Below, piece after piece: positions 10,238-18,823 of a DNA stretch of 64,000 nt. The notes below the pieces were generated by a model. It was not told where the DNA came from, did no database searches, and worked only from the letters and a program-made list of their open reading frames with translations. Made by a program: the position numbers and the translations under genes. Origin of the DNA: Flavobacterium azooxidireducens (GTDB lineage Bacteria > Bacteroidota > Bacteroidia > Flavobacteriales > Flavobacteriaceae); contig NZ_CP096205.1 in the NCBI RefSeq assembly GCF_023195775.1, positions 2,606,001-2,670,000 of the forward strand. Reading direction: 5' to 3'. Within the stretch, counting starts at the first letter, position 1, and each line of letters starts with the position of its first letter.

Positions 10238-11545
10238 CTAAGTATTTAAAGGTTCACCGTACAAATCAAATTCGGTAGCGTCAATAATTTTTATCATACT
10301 AAAATCGCCCACTTTTAAGTAAAATTTTGAAGCATCAATTAATACTTCATTATCCACATCAGGGCTGTCAAATTCTGTTCTTCCCACAAAATAAGGTCCT
10401 TCTTTTCTGTCGATGATACATTTGAAAGTATGACCAATTTTCTCCTGATTCAAATCCCATGAAATTTGAGATTGAATATCCATGATTTCAGCAGCACGTT
10501 GTTGTTTCACTTCGGCAGGAACATCGTCTTCCAATAAATAGGCGTGTGTGTTTTCTTCATGCGAATAGGCAAAACAGCCTAAACGTTCAAAACGCATTTC
10601 TTCCACCCAATTTTTCAAAATTTGAAAATCTTCTTCCTTTTCACCAGGATATCCAACAATCAAAGTGGTTCTGATAGCTATTCCGGGAACAGCTTCTCTG
10701 AATTCTTTTAAAAGTTTGGTTGTTTTTTCTTGAGTAGTTCCACGTCGCATCGATTTCAGAATGTTATCAGAAATATGTTGTAGCGGAATATCAATATAAT
10801 TACAAATTTTTGGTTCGTTTTTCATTAATTCCAATACATCCATCGGAAATCCGGTAGGGAAGGCGTAGTGAAGACGAATCCATTCAATTCCTTCAATTTT
10901 AACTAAATTTTCTAAAAGTTCGGCTAAGTTTCGTTTTTTATATAAATCTAAACCGTAATAGGTTAAATCTTGAGCAATTAAGATTAATTCCTTTACACCG
11001 TTTTTTGCTAGACCTTCTGCTTCTTTAACCAATTTTTTAATAGGTTGAGAAACGTGTTTTCCACGCATTAATGGAATGGCACAAAAACTACACGGACGGT
11101 CGCACCCTTCGGCAATTTTTAAATACGCAAAGTTTTTTGGCGTTGTGGTTAATCGTTCTCCTAACAATTCATGTTTGTAATCGGCTCCTAATGCTTTTAG
11201 TAAAATTGGTAAATCGGTTGTGCCGAAATACTGATCTACGTTCGGAATTTCTTTTTCCAAATCCGGTTTGTATCGTTCTGATAAGCATCCGGTTACAAAA
11301 ACTTTATCTACAACTCCCTGTTTTTTCTTTTCAACATATTCCAAAATCGTGTTTACCGACTCAGCTTTTGCATTATCAATAAAACCACAGGTGTTAATTA
11401 CCACAATATTTCCTTCTTGCTCATGAACAACATCTTTTCCGCTGGCTTTTAGTTGCCCCATTAGCACTTCGCTGTCATACACGTTTTTAGAACATCCTAA
11501 GGTGATAACGTTGATTTTATTTTTCTTTAACGATTTGGTTCTCAT
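10238..11545 (-). CDS. rimO: Ribosomal protein S12 methylthiotransferase RimO
   Basis: 435 residues. It is a radical SAM methylthiotransferase that adds a methylthio group to the conserved Asp of ribosomal protein S12. The N-terminal UPF0004 domain carries the three auxiliary-cluster cysteines Cys18 (TLGCSKN), Cys53 (NTCGFID) and Cys87 (TGCLSE). The radical SAM motif is GCDRPCSFC with Cys148, Cys152 and Cys155. A C-terminal TRAM-like domain ends the protein. TLGCSKN and the AIPLMRGKHVSQ segment distinguish RimO from MiaB. A TAATTTTG -7 box lies on the minus strand at 11580-11587. Confidence 0.95.
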   Translation of the reverse strand: MRTKSLKKNKINVITLGCSKNVYDSEVLMGQLKASGKDVVHEQEGNIVVINTCGFIDNAKAESVNTILEYVEKKKQGVVDKVFVTGCLSERYKPDLEKEIPNVDQYFGTTDLPILLKALGADYKHELLGERLTTTPKNFAYLKIAEGCDRPCSFCAIPLMRGKHVSQPIKKLVKEAEGLAKNGVKELILIAQDLTYYGLDLYKKRNLAELLENLVKIEGIEWIRLHYAFPTGFPMDVLELMKNEPKICNYIDIPLQHISDNILKSMRRGTTQEKTTKLLKEFREAVPGIAIRTTLIVGYPGEKEEDFQILKNWVEEMRFERLGCFAYSHEENTHAYLLEDDVPAEVKQQRAAEIMDIQSQISWDLNQEKIGHTFKCIIDRKEGPYFVGRTEFDSPDVDNEVLIDASKFYLKVGDFSMIKIIDATEFDLYGEPLNT

Positions 11546-11579
11546 TGTTTTATTCTCTTTTTTAATCTTAAAAGGGATG

Positions 11580-11587
11580 CAAAATTA
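11580..11587 (-). promoter_or_regulatory. Bacteroidota -7 box of rimO
   Basis: On the minus strand it reads TAATTTTG (TAnnTTTG), 34 bases before the rimO ATG. The expected -33 TTG is not obvious. Confidence 0.4.
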
Positions 11588-11615
11588 CGGTTTTATTTGT
11601 GATTAATCGAATTAA

Positions 11616-11650
11616 ATAAAAAAACCATTCACATTACGTAAATGGTTTTT
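11616..11650 (-). terminator. Hairpin terminator after the FadL-like gene
   Basis: A 10-base stem (AAAAACCATT at 11620-11629 with AATGGTTTTT at 11641-11650) has an 11-base loop. On the minus strand the second arm runs into a T-run. It follows the stop of the gene at 11669. Confidence 0.75.
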
Positions 11651-11668
11651 GTAATTATTCTTTATCAA

Positions 11669-13189
11669 TTAGAATTTTATTGTATAACTCAACGTTACAT
11701 TATTATTGATGGCTGTTAATCTTGAAGCATCACTCAAACCCGAACTAATTAAATCAAAATTCATTTTTCTTCTACTATAGGCATAGGCTACATCTAATCT
11801 TGAAATGCCAAAATCGAAACCAATTCCGCCAGAATAACCGGTTAGGTCTCCCATGGCAATATCAACTTTGTATGGACTTTCTTCAAAACGATAACCACCT
11901 CTAAAACTCCATTTTTTGTGCTTAATTTCTCCACCCACTCTAATTTCGGCTGCTGTATCTAAATTATCAGTCATAAAGTTGTTTAGAGATTCTAAATGAT
12001 CATCACTTCTTGGTCTAAAAGTTGTGTTGCTGTAATCTTTCATCGCATAATCTACACTAATCAACGCTTTTTCACCAAAAACATAAGCAAAACTTCCTGT
12101 TAATTTACTTGGTGTTTGAATTTTATACGATTCAAAAACCATAATTACATTTGGATTAAAAATAACGGGATTAAAATCGGGATCACAGTCCGCACAATAA
12201 GCGATCGTTCTTTGTCTAACTTCGTCATTCAAATTATACCAAGTAGGTGATTCGTAGGACAAACCTAATCGTAAACTTTCAGTTATTTTTCCAATTGCAC
12301 CAACACTAAAAGAAAATCCACCACCGTATGTATAAGTTTCAGTATCAAATTGAACAGAACGAAGTCCTGAAGATGAATTGTTGTTATAGCCTTCGTAAAT
12401 GGAAATCGTGTTAGTTAAATCTGTAAAGTGAGCATTCAAATTAAGTCCGATAAAAAGTCTATCTTTAAATGATGTTGCAATGTTTCCGGTAAGTTTTCCA
12501 TTATAACCAGTTGCAACAGTGTAATTTTCCTGAGAATAATTGCCGTTAGTTGGAACATTTGAAACATACAAAGTATTATTAAAAACATCTTCAACAGGAT
12601 TAAAGATATAGGCATTATATCCTAAAAATGCTTGTTGATCAATGAAACTTAATTGATCAAAAAAGGCATTTTCAAGAACTTCTAAAAATATACCACCTTC
12701 ACTAGGCAATCCATTAGCAAATCGTAAAAAATACCCATCGATGGAGTTGTTTGGATTTACACCACGAGTGTAAAACTGATTATCAAAATTAGAATTATTT
12801 TCGTAGTTCAATGCAAAACTAATCTTATTCCATCCGCTTGACGAATTATTATTTTTAAAAACAAAAACAGCACCGGCTTGATTGATATCTAAATCATGAT
12901 CGTTTTCAATGGTATTTGTTCCAAAATAGGTAGAACTGTTTCTAATGTTGAAATTACTAAGTGAAATGGTTGCTTGATTAAAATTAAATAAAGCTGAACC
13001 GGCTGGATTTACATTGATGGCTGATAAATCCCCACCAACGGCACCAAAAGCTCCACTCATTGCTCTAAAGCGAGCAGACCCTGTTAAGTTATCAATTGCA
13101 TATCGCAAGCCTTCATTAGGTGTTATTTCTTGTGAAAATGAAACAAAGCTTGCAAATAGTAAACTTGAAGTAATAAAAATCTTTTTCAT
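11669..13189 (-). CDS. FadL/OmpP1-like outer-membrane transport protein
   Basis: 506 residues with a signal peptide (MKKIFITSSLLFASFVSFSQ). After it come the N-terminal hatch-like motifs SARFRAMSGAFGAVGGD and SAINVNPAG, typical of the FadL/TodX outer-membrane family. The rest alternates hydrophobic and polar residues as in a beta-barrel, and it ends with an aromatic residue (LSYTIKF), as barrel proteins do. It probably lets hydrophobic compounds such as fatty acids cross the outer membrane; the substrate is not deducible. It lies 78 bp downstream of the Trp-rich lipoprotein, with a hairpin between them. Confidence 0.82.
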   Translation of the reverse strand: MKKIFITSSLLFASFVSFSQEITPNEGLRYAIDNLTGSARFRAMSGAFGAVGGDLSAINVNPAGSALFNFNQATISLSNFNIRNSSTYFGTNTIENDHDLDINQAGAVFVFKNNNSSSGWNKISFALNYENNSNFDNQFYTRGVNPNNSIDGYFLRFANGLPSEGGIFLEVLENAFFDQLSFIDQQAFLGYNAYIFNPVEDVFNNTLYVSNVPTNGNYSQENYTVATGYNGKLTGNIATSFKDRLFIGLNLNAHFTDLTNTISIYEGYNNNSSSGLRSVQFDTETYTYGGGFSFSVGAIGKITESLRLGLSYESPTWYNLNDEVRQRTIAYCADCDPDFNPVIFNPNVIMVFESYKIQTPSKLTGSFAYVFGEKALISVDYAMKDYSNTTFRPRSDDHLESLNNFMTDNLDTAAEIRVGGEIKHKKWSFRGGYRFEESPYKVDIAMGDLTGYSGGIGFDFGISRLDVAYAYSRRKMNFDLISSGLSDASRLTAINNNVTLSYTIKF

Positions 13190-13207
13190 GTTTTTTTATT
13201 TTTTCAT

Positions 13208-13251
13208 AAAAATACCCATGTAAAATGATAAGATTTAACATAGGTATTTTT
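13208..13251 (-). terminator. Hairpin between the Trp-rich lipoprotein and the FadL-like gene
   Basis: Arms at 13208-13221 (AAAAATACCCATGT) and 13238-13251 (ACATAGGTATTTTT) pair over 14 positions with one mismatch. It lies 17 bases past the stop of the minus-strand lipoprotein gene and ends in a short T-run, so it is a likely terminator or attenuator. Confidence 0.6.
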
Positions 13252-13267
13252 GATTATTTTTTTTCGA

Positions 13268-14278
13268 TTAACCTCTGCCTCGTCCGCCTCCGCCACCGGA
13301 TGAACGACCTCCGCCACCTCCACCTGATGAACGACCACCTCCAAATGAACCACCTGAATTCGATCTTGAACCTGAGTAGGTTGGTGTAGATGAGCTTCTA
13401 GTTGGTGCTTGGTTTCTAACACTTGGTGAAGGGGTAGAATTATTATTTGAGCGTGTTGAACTATTTCTTACACTACTATTATTTTGGTTTCTCGTGCCAA
13501 CATTATTTGAGTTGTATTGATTTGCTCTTGTAGAGTTTCTTGTAGAAAATTGATTAGAACGTGTGGATGAATTTCTTGTTCCAATATTATTTCTTGTTGA
13601 ATTTCTTCCATTTGTTGTATAGGAGTTTCTACTGTTATATCTTCCACTGTAGTCATTTCCGTAATATCCACCTGTTCTTCTACCACGAGTGTGGGCATAA
13701 TTGTTTCCATAATAGCCGTTGTTCCAGCCATGACCGTACCAGCCATGTCCCCATCCAGGGCCGTACCAATTGTTCCATCCCCAGCCCCAACCTGGTCCAT
13801 ACCAATTGTTCCAACCCCAACCAACATTCCAACCCCAGCCTCCGCCGTACCAATTGTTCCAGCCCCAGCCCATTCCTGGCCCATACCAATTGTTCCAATA
13901 ATTCCAACCCCAATTATTGTCATAAACATTAACAGTTACAGAGGAAGGATTTGAACCCCAAGCGGCATAAGAATCATAATTTCTTTCAGAAGTTACAGTT
14001 GAATCATCTACTGAAGAATAATTTTCAACATCGGTAAAAACTTCTTCTTCGGCATTTAATTGTTTTGATTTAAAATAATTTTGATACGCTTGATTGGTAT
14101 TATTTTGTTCTGCATTGTTGGATGCAACTTGTCTGTTTCCATTAGAACCCCTGTAAACGCCATCATTGTCATAATACGAGGAATTTTGATAGGAACCACA
14201 AGAAACCAACAACATTCCCGAAAAGAATAAAACTAAGCGGGTAATATTATTTGAGCTGAGGTAAAAATTAGTTTTCAT
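13268..14278 (-). CDS. Trp/Gly/Asn-rich repeat lipoprotein, unknown function
   Basis: 336 residues. A signal sequence ends in the lipobox LLVSC (VSCGS), so this is a lipoprotein. Residues about 110-200 are dominated by the repeated words WGWNNWYGPG and GWGWN. Next comes an Asn/Ser/Thr/Arg-rich stretch with repeated TRN and SSTRSN words, and then a glycine/serine-rich tail ending in GRGRG. The whole second half is low complexity. I know of no function. The composition suggests a surface or matrix-binding structural protein. It is divergent from proS, and the promoters share about 100 bp. Other-frame ORFs over the repeat are artefacts of its GC-rich periodic DNA. Confidence 0.75.
   Translation of the reverse strand: MKTNFYLSSNNITRLVLFFSGMLLVSCGSYQNSSYYDNDGVYRGSNGNRQVASNNAEQNNTNQAYQNYFKSKQLNAEEEVFTDVENYSSVDDSTVTSERNYDSYAAWGSNPSSVTVNVYDNNWGWNYWNNWYGPGMGWGWNNWYGGGWGWNVGWGWNNWYGPGWGWGWNNWYGPGWGHGWYGHGWNNGYYGNNYAHTRGRRTGGYYGNDYSGRYNSRNSYTTNGRNSTRNNIGTRNSSTRSNQFSTRNSTRANQYNSNNVGTRNQNNSSVRNSSTRSNNNSTPSPSVRNQAPTRSSSTPTYSGSRSNSGGSFGGGRSSGGGGGGRSSGGGGGRGRG
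13735..13920 (-). repeat. Degenerate tandem repeat coding for GWGWNNWYGPG words
   Basis: The word ACCAATTGTTCCA recurs on the plus strand at about 30-60 base intervals, within locally GC-rich DNA unlike its surroundings. It encodes the Trp/Asn-rich repeats of the lipoprotein. Confidence 0.75.
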
Positions 14279-14306
14279 AATCGTAGCATTTTTATTGTTG
14301 TTATTA

Positions 14307-14314
14307 CAAAAATA
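14307..14314 (-). promoter_or_regulatory. Bacteroidota -7 box of the Trp-rich lipoprotein
   Basis: The minus strand reads TATTTTTG, 28 bases before the ATG at 14278. A TTCGG sequence about 16 bases upstream may be a weak -33 element. Confidence 0.45.
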
Positions 14315-14377
14315 GTTAGTTTTGCCGAACTATTTAGTTAAATTTAGTTAAACAATTTTTATGCCAAATTATTCAAA

Positions 14378-15856
14378 ATGAGCAAAAACCTTACTAAAAG
14401 ATCCGAAGATTATTCAAAGTGGTACAATGAACTTGTTGTCAAAGCCGATTTAGCCGAAAATTCAGGTGTTAGAGGCTGCATGGTTATTAAGCCCTATGGG
14501 TATGCTATTTGGGAAAAAATGCAAGCAGAATTAGATAGAATGTTCAAAGAAACTGGACATTCAAATGCCTATTTTCCTCTTTTTGTACCCAAAAGTATGT
14601 TTGAAGCAGAGGAAAAAAATGCCGAAGGATTTGCCAAAGAATGTGCCATAGTGACGCATTATCGTTTAAAAAATGATCCTGATAATAAAGGAAAATTAAT
14701 GGTTGATCCAAATGCAAAATTGGAGGAAGAATTAATTGTTCGTCCAACCAGTGAAGCGATTATTTGGAGTACTTATAAAAATTGGATTCAATCCTACAGA
14801 GATTTACCATTGTTGATTAATCAGTGGGCAAATGTGGTGAGATGGGAAATGAGAACCCGTTTATTTTTGCGTACAGCAGAATTTTTATGGCAAGAAGGTC
14901 ATACAGCTCATGCAACACAAGCAGAAGCCATTGAAGAATCTGTAAAAATGATGAATGTGTATGCTGAATTTGCCGAAAATTTCATGGCAATTCCGGTTGT
15001 AAAAGGTGTGAAAACTGAATCAGAACGATTTGCCGGTGCTGTTGAAACCTATTGTATTGAAGCGTTGATGCAAGACGGGAAAGCTCTTCAAGCAGGAACT
15101 TCACACTTTTTGGGTCAAAATTTTGCCAAAGCATTTGATGTAAAATTTGCTACTTCAGAAGGAAAACAAGAACATGTGTGGGGAACTTCGTGGGGTGTGT
15201 CAACTCGATTAATGGGTGCGTTAGTTATGACACATTCTGATGATAATGGTTTGGTTTTACCTCCAAATTTGGCTCCAATTCAAGTAGTAATTGTTCCAAT
15301 TTATAAATCAGACGAACAACTTGAAGCAATTACAGCTGAAGTTGATAAATTAGTTTCGGCTTTACGCAAATTAAAAATTTCTGTCAAATTTGATAACAGA
15401 ACGACGCATAAACCGGGATTTAAATTCAATGAATATGAATTAAAAGGTGTGCCTGTTCGAATTGCAATTGGTCCAAATGATTTGGAAAATGGTACTTTTG
15501 AAGTGGCTAGAAGAGATACGTTAACCAAAGAAGTTGTTGCAAAAGATGGTATTGAAACATACATCCTGAATTTATTAGAAACAATTCAGAATAGCATGTT
15601 TACCAAAGCATTAGAGTATAGAAATAGTCACATTACTGAGGTAAATAGTTTTGAAGAATTCAAAGAATTATTAGATTCTAAAGCTGGTTTTTTTGCGGCT
15701 CATTGGGATGGAACTCCGGAAACCGAAGAAAAAATTAAAGAGCTAACCAAAGCAACAATTCGTTGTATTCCTTTGGATAGAGTAGAAGAGGCCGGAGTCT
15801 GCATGTTTAGTGGGAAACCATCAGTTGGAAGAGTGCTTTTTGCAAAGGCTTATTAA
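14378..15856 (+). CDS. proS: Prolyl-tRNA synthetase (short, archaeal/eukaryotic-like type)
   Basis: 492 residues. It charges tRNA-Pro with proline in the cytoplasm. It has class-II aminoacyl-tRNA synthetase motifs: [15 protein letters not shown] (motif 1 area), [38 protein letters not shown] (motif 2) and the [14 protein letters not shown] catalytic region. An anticodon-binding domain ([14 protein letters not shown]) and a C-terminal domain end in GRVLFAKAY. The long bacterial editing insertion is absent, which identifies the ProS type 3/archaeal form common in Bacteroidota. No strong -7 box is visible; the upstream DNA carries a direct repeat of TTTAGTTAAA. Confidence 0.95.
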   Translation: MSKNLTKRSEDYSKWYNELVVKADLAENSGVRGCMVIKPYGYAIWEKMQAELDRMFKETGHSNAYFPLFVPKSMFEAEEKNAEGFAKECAIVTHYRLKNDPDNKGKLMVDPNAKLEEELIVRPTSEAIIWSTYKNWIQSYRDLPLLINQWANVVRWEMRTRLFLRTAEFLWQEGHTAHATQAEAIEESVKMMNVYAEFAENFMAIPVVKGVKTESERFAGAVETYCIEALMQDGKALQAGTSHFLGQNFAKAFDVKFATSEGKQEHVWGTSWGVSTRLMGALVMTHSDDNGLVLPPNLAPIQVVIVPIYKSDEQLEAITAEVDKLVSALRKLKISVKFDNRTTHKPGFKFNEYELKGVPVRIAIGPNDLENGTFEVARRDTLTKEVVAKDGIETYILNLLETIQNSMFTKALEYRNSHITEVNSFEEFKELLDSKAGFFAAHWDGTPETEEKIKELTKATIRCIPLDRVEEAGVCMFSGKPSVGRVLFAKAY

Positions 15857-15884
15857 AAAAAATTAAAAAAATAATTTATAACTA

Positions 15885-15914
15885 TTGCGAGTATAAAAAA
15901 TAGTTGTATTTTTG
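15885..15914 (+). promoter_or_regulatory. Promoter of the tRNA-Glu pair
   Basis: TTG at 15885-15887, a 19-base spacer and TATTTTTG at 15907-15914 form a near-ideal Bacteroidota promoter. The predicted start of transcription is about 10 bases before the first tRNA. A perfect 9-base inverted repeat (15884-15892 and 15916-15924) overlaps it. Confidence 0.75.
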
Positions 15915-15932
15915 CACTCGCAATTAGCAATT

Positions 15933-16004
15933 GGCCCGTTCGTCTATCGGTTAGGACGCCAGGTTTTCATCCTGGTAAGGGGGGTTCGATTCCCCCACGG
16001 GCTA
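15933..16004 (+). tRNA. tRNA-Glu (anticodon TTC)
   Basis: 72 bases that fold as a cloverleaf. The acceptor stem is GGCCCGT with ACGGGCT, the anticodon stem is CCAGG/CCTGG, the anticodon TTC is at 15966-15968, and the T-arm is GGGGG-TTCGATT-CCCCC. CCA is not encoded. It differs from the second copy at compensated stem positions. Confidence 0.96.
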
Positions 16005-16049
16005 CAAGTTCAAAGTATAGATTGAAAAGCTTAAACTAGAGGAATCAAT

Positions 16050-16121
16050 GGTCCGTTCGTCTAGGGGTTAGGACGCCAGGTTTTCATCCTGGTAACAGGG
16101 GTTCGATTCCCCTACGGACTA
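16050..16121 (+). tRNA. tRNA-Glu (anticodon TTC), second copy
   Basis: 72 bases. The acceptor stem is GGTCCGT with ACGGACT, the anticodon TTC is at 16083-16085, and the T-arm is AGGGG-TTCGATT-CCCCT. It is 45 bases after the first copy and probably in the same transcript. CCA is not encoded. Confidence 0.96.
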
Positions 16122-16185
16122 CAAATTAGTTGTAAATTAGTTTTATAAAATAAAAGTTGGTGTCTCGATTTTTATTTTGTTAGTT

Positions 16186-16232
16186 AAAACCAAAGTGTTT
16201 GCCTAGGCGAATGTGGGAGGTTTTTCTTTTTT
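16186..16232 (+). terminator. Terminator or leader hairpin between tRNA-Glu and rpsT
   Basis: An outer stem AAAACC (16186-16191) with GGTTTT (16219-16224) encloses an inner self-complementary GCCTAGGC core. It is followed by a T-rich run. It fits an intrinsic terminator of the tRNA unit or an attenuator in the rpsT leader. Confidence 0.5.
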
Positions 16233-16273
16233 AACTAGTATTTATAAATTATTACATCTAAAATTAAAAGAAA

Positions 16274-16525
16274 ATGGCAAATCATAAGTCAGCTTTAAAA
16301 AGAATCAGAAGCAACGAAAAGAAAAGAGTATTAAACAGATATCAACATAAAACTACTCGTAATGCAATCAAAGCATTAAGATTAGCAACTGAAAAATCTG
16401 ATGCAGCCGGAAAATTATCTGCTGTAATCTCTATGATTGATAAATTAGCTAAGAAAAATATCATTCATGATAATAAAGCTTCAAACTTAAAATCAAAATT
16501 AACTAAGCACGTTGCTAAGTTATAA
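16274..16525 (+). CDS. rpsT: 30S ribosomal protein S20
   Basis: 83 residues. The sequence MANHKSALKRIRSNEKK is the classic S20 N-terminus, and the whole protein is basic and helical, as expected for this 16S-rRNA-binding primary assembly protein. It is a single gene with its own strong downstream hairpin terminator. In enterobacteria S20 represses its own translation, and the structured region just upstream (16186-16232) could play a related part here; that is inference. Confidence 0.97.
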   Translation: MANHKSALKRIRSNEKKRVLNRYQHKTTRNAIKALRLATEKSDAAGKLSAVISMIDKLAKKNIIHDNKASNLKSKLTKHVAKL

Positions 16526-16548
16526 TTAGTTACAAGTTATATAATACT

Positions 16549-16579
16549 AAAAAAGCTTTCCATTTGGAAAGCTTTTTTT
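16549..16579. terminator. Bidirectional terminator after rpsT
   Basis: A 13-base stem (AAAAAAGCTTTCC at 16549-16561 with GGAAAGCTTTTTT at 16566-16578) has a 4-base loop and T-runs on both strands. It serves rpsT and the convergent response-regulator gene. Confidence 0.9.
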
Positions 16580-16582
16580 GTT

Positions 16583-16993
16583 TTAAGAATATATTGGTTT
16601 TAAATTTTCAAGCATTTCTACCGTTATTGGTTTTGATAAAAAGTGAGAAACAACATCATATTGTTTCGCTTTGTTGTAGTCTGCCGGGTCAATTGTTGAC
16701 GATAGGATAATTACTTTTGTTTGCGAAAATTCATTTGAATTGGAATTTTTAAATAGATCAAGAAATTCCCAACCATTCATCACAGGCATATTCAAATCCA
16801 AAAAAATCAGTTGAGGTAATTGAATATCGTTATCATTTTGTTTTTGACCAACTAATGATTGAAATAATTCAAAAGCTTCTTGACCATTGTTAGCAAACAT
16901 AACATTTTCGCTAAATTCAGCTTTTTTAATCACTTTTTGGCAGAGCATTAAAGTAATTGGGTCATCATCTACGCACAGTATATTTTTCAACAT
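16583..16993 (-). CDS. CheY-like single-domain response regulator
   Basis: 136 residues comprising a receiver domain only. The acidic pocket is Asp9-Asp10-Asp11, the phospho-acceptor is Asp66 (IFLDLNMP), the switch residues are in ILSST and the conserved Lys is 121 (LSKP). It has no output domain, so it must act by protein contact. Its ATG overlaps the stop of the kinase gene by one base (TAATG), so the two are translationally coupled and form a cognate pair. The stimulus is unknown. Confidence 0.9.
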   Translation of the reverse strand: MLKNILCVDDDPITLMLCQKVIKKAEFSENVMFANNGQEAFELFQSLVGQKQNDNDIQLPQLIFLDLNMPVMNGWEFLDLFKNSNSNEFSQTKVIILSSTIDPADYNKAKQYDVVSHFLSKPITVEMLENLKPIYS

Positions 16994-18711
16994 TATTCTT
17001 TTTTAAATGTTAGTGTAAATTGGGTTCCTTTTCCAACCTGACTTTCAACTTCAATAGAGCCTCCCATAGCTTCAATTTGAGACTTCACAAGATACAATCC
17101 TAATCCTTTGCTATCCGGATAATTGTGGAATCGTTGATAGAGGCCAAATATTTTATCTCCATTTTTATCTAAGTCAATTCCGATTCCGTTGTCTTTGATA
17201 ATCAAATTTACGAAATTTTCTTTCTCCACAGCTTTAATTAAAATCTTTGGTGGTTTATCTTTTGAACGATATTTTAAAGCATTGGACATTAAATTTAATA
17301 TGATGCTTTCCATATAGGCTTTGTTGATATGAATTGAAAGTGTATCATCAATATCAAATTTTATAGTTGGCTTGAAGAGTGTAATTTGATTATTGAGTTG
17401 AAAGAATACGTTTTCAAAGATTTCTTTGATTGAAATATCTTCTTTTAGTATGGAAGGGTTATCTTTGATAATAACCACTTTTACCAAATCTTCAATTGTT
17501 TCATTCAAAAGATGAGTAGAGCGTTTAAATCCGTTTAAAATTTCCTGCAATTCTTCGTTTTCTATGGGAACATCTTCTAATAAATGCAAAAGACCGGTTA
17601 GGTTTGAAAGTGGTGCTCTAAAGTTGTGTGAAGTGATATAAGAAAATTGTTTTAAATCTTTATTATTCTGAGTCAATTCACGAATAAGCTGCTCTCTTTC
17701 GCGTTCCTGATTTTTCTCTTTCGTAACATCACGTTGAATAGAAATCCAATGCGAATGTTCTCCTTCTTTGTTTGTAACCGGAATCATTGAAAAATTCACC
17801 CAATATTCATCTCCATTTTTCTTATAACTGAGCGTTTCAATAAAACATTCTTTATAATTTTTTATGGCTGTGGAAAGTTTTTCCAATTCAACCATATCCG
17901 ATTTTGTACCGGTAAACATAATTGGAGATTTGCCTATTACTTCATTTCCTTTATAGCCGGTCATTTTTGTAAAAGCCGGATTCACGAATATGATGTTTGG
18001 AATTGGATTTTTTGAAGTATCGGTATCTGTAATAACAACGGCTTCTTTAGTTTGTGTAATTACTGTTTCAAGAAGTTTTAGACGTTGTTCTTCCTCTTTT
18101 TGTTTGGTAACGTCCTGAATTGCTCCAATCATTCGGATGGCCTTTCCATCTAAATCTTTTACTAAAAATCCTCTGTCAAAAACATATTTGTAACTTCCGT
18201 CTGCACATTTAAAACGGTATTCATCTTGCCATCGTTCTGTTTTTTGTTCCAGAAAAGAATATAGTTTGACAGACATTTTTAAACTGTCTTCAGGATGAAT
18301 TCTGTCAAACCACCAGCTCGAAGTTGTGCCTACATCTTCCTTTTTATAACCAAAAACTCCATGAATTCCTTTATTCCAGACAAATTCATCTTCTTGAATT
18401 TTCCAATCCCAAATGGTATCACTGGTTGCTTTTGCTACAATATCATATCGTTCATTGGAATCTTTAATTTCACTGTTAATGGTTTGAAGTTGCTCTAAAA
18501 TAGAAATGTTTCTTCTATCGTTTCGGGCAATTACAAATCGAATAAGTAATCCGGCAGCGACAATAAAACTTACATCTTTAATAAAATGAAAAGTAATTAA
18601 ACTGTGAAAATCATTTTTAAAACTTCCTCTCAATATCAAATGCATAACGATAGCTAAAAAAAGCGAAGCAATGATAAAAACAAAAGAGATGATATTTGAT
18701 TTACTTTTCAT
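16993..18711 (-). CDS. Membrane PAS-PAS sensor histidine kinase
   Basis: 572 residues. Two N-terminal membrane helices (about residues 8-28 and 44-62) are followed by a short coiled coil, a PAS/PAC domain (about 86-203, with VFGYKKEDVG), a second PAS/PAC (about 212-332, with MTGYKGNEVIG), a dimerisation domain whose phospho-acceptor is His362 in SHNFRAPLSN, and an ATPase domain (NLMSNALKYRS, DNGIGID, GLGLYLVK). There is almost no periplasmic sensor, so it probably senses through the PAS domains. The TATATTTG box at 18716-18723 is only four bases before the ATG, which predicts a leaderless mRNA. Confidence 0.92.
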   Translation of the reverse strand: MKSKSNIISFVFIIASLFLAIVMHLILRGSFKNDFHSLITFHFIKDVSFIVAAGLLIRFVIARNDRRNISILEQLQTINSEIKDSNERYDIVAKATSDTIWDWKIQEDEFVWNKGIHGVFGYKKEDVGTTSSWWFDRIHPEDSLKMSVKLYSFLEQKTERWQDEYRFKCADGSYKYVFDRGFLVKDLDGKAIRMIGAIQDVTKQKEEEQRLKLLETVITQTKEAVVITDTDTSKNPIPNIIFVNPAFTKMTGYKGNEVIGKSPIMFTGTKSDMVELEKLSTAIKNYKECFIETLSYKKNGDEYWVNFSMIPVTNKEGEHSHWISIQRDVTKEKNQEREREQLIRELTQNNKDLKQFSYITSHNFRAPLSNLTGLLHLLEDVPIENEELQEILNGFKRSTHLLNETIEDLVKVVIIKDNPSILKEDISIKEIFENVFFQLNNQITLFKPTIKFDIDDTLSIHINKAYMESIILNLMSNALKYRSKDKPPKILIKAVEKENFVNLIIKDNGIGIDLDKNGDKIFGLYQRFHNYPDSKGLGLYLVKSQIEAMGGSIEVESQVGKGTQFTLTFKKE

Positions 18712-18715
18712 TACT

Positions 18716-18723
18716 CAAATATA
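18716..18723 (-). promoter_or_regulatory. -7 box of the histidine kinase gene (leaderless start)
   Basis: The minus strand reads TATATTTG, with only four bases to the ATG at 18711, so transcription should begin at or next to the start codon. Confidence 0.45.
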
Positions 18724-18823
18724 AAAAAATTATTCTCTTTTTTTACATTGAAAAGGTAATGCCGTTTTGTTTGTTGAATTTGTATCATAAAAGATGTGGT
18801 ATTTAGTTGTTTTGGAATTTGAA

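Noticed and set aside
13468-13954. Overlapping ORFs on both strands of the Trp-rich region
   Set aside because: They arise from the GC-rich periodic repeat and have no signal, family or promoter; the lipoprotein frame with a lipobox is the real gene.
16147-16178. AT-only stem after the second tRNA as a terminator
   Set aside because: The stem (AAAATAAAA with TTTTATTTT) has no G:C pair; the GC-cored element at 16186-16232 is a better candidate.
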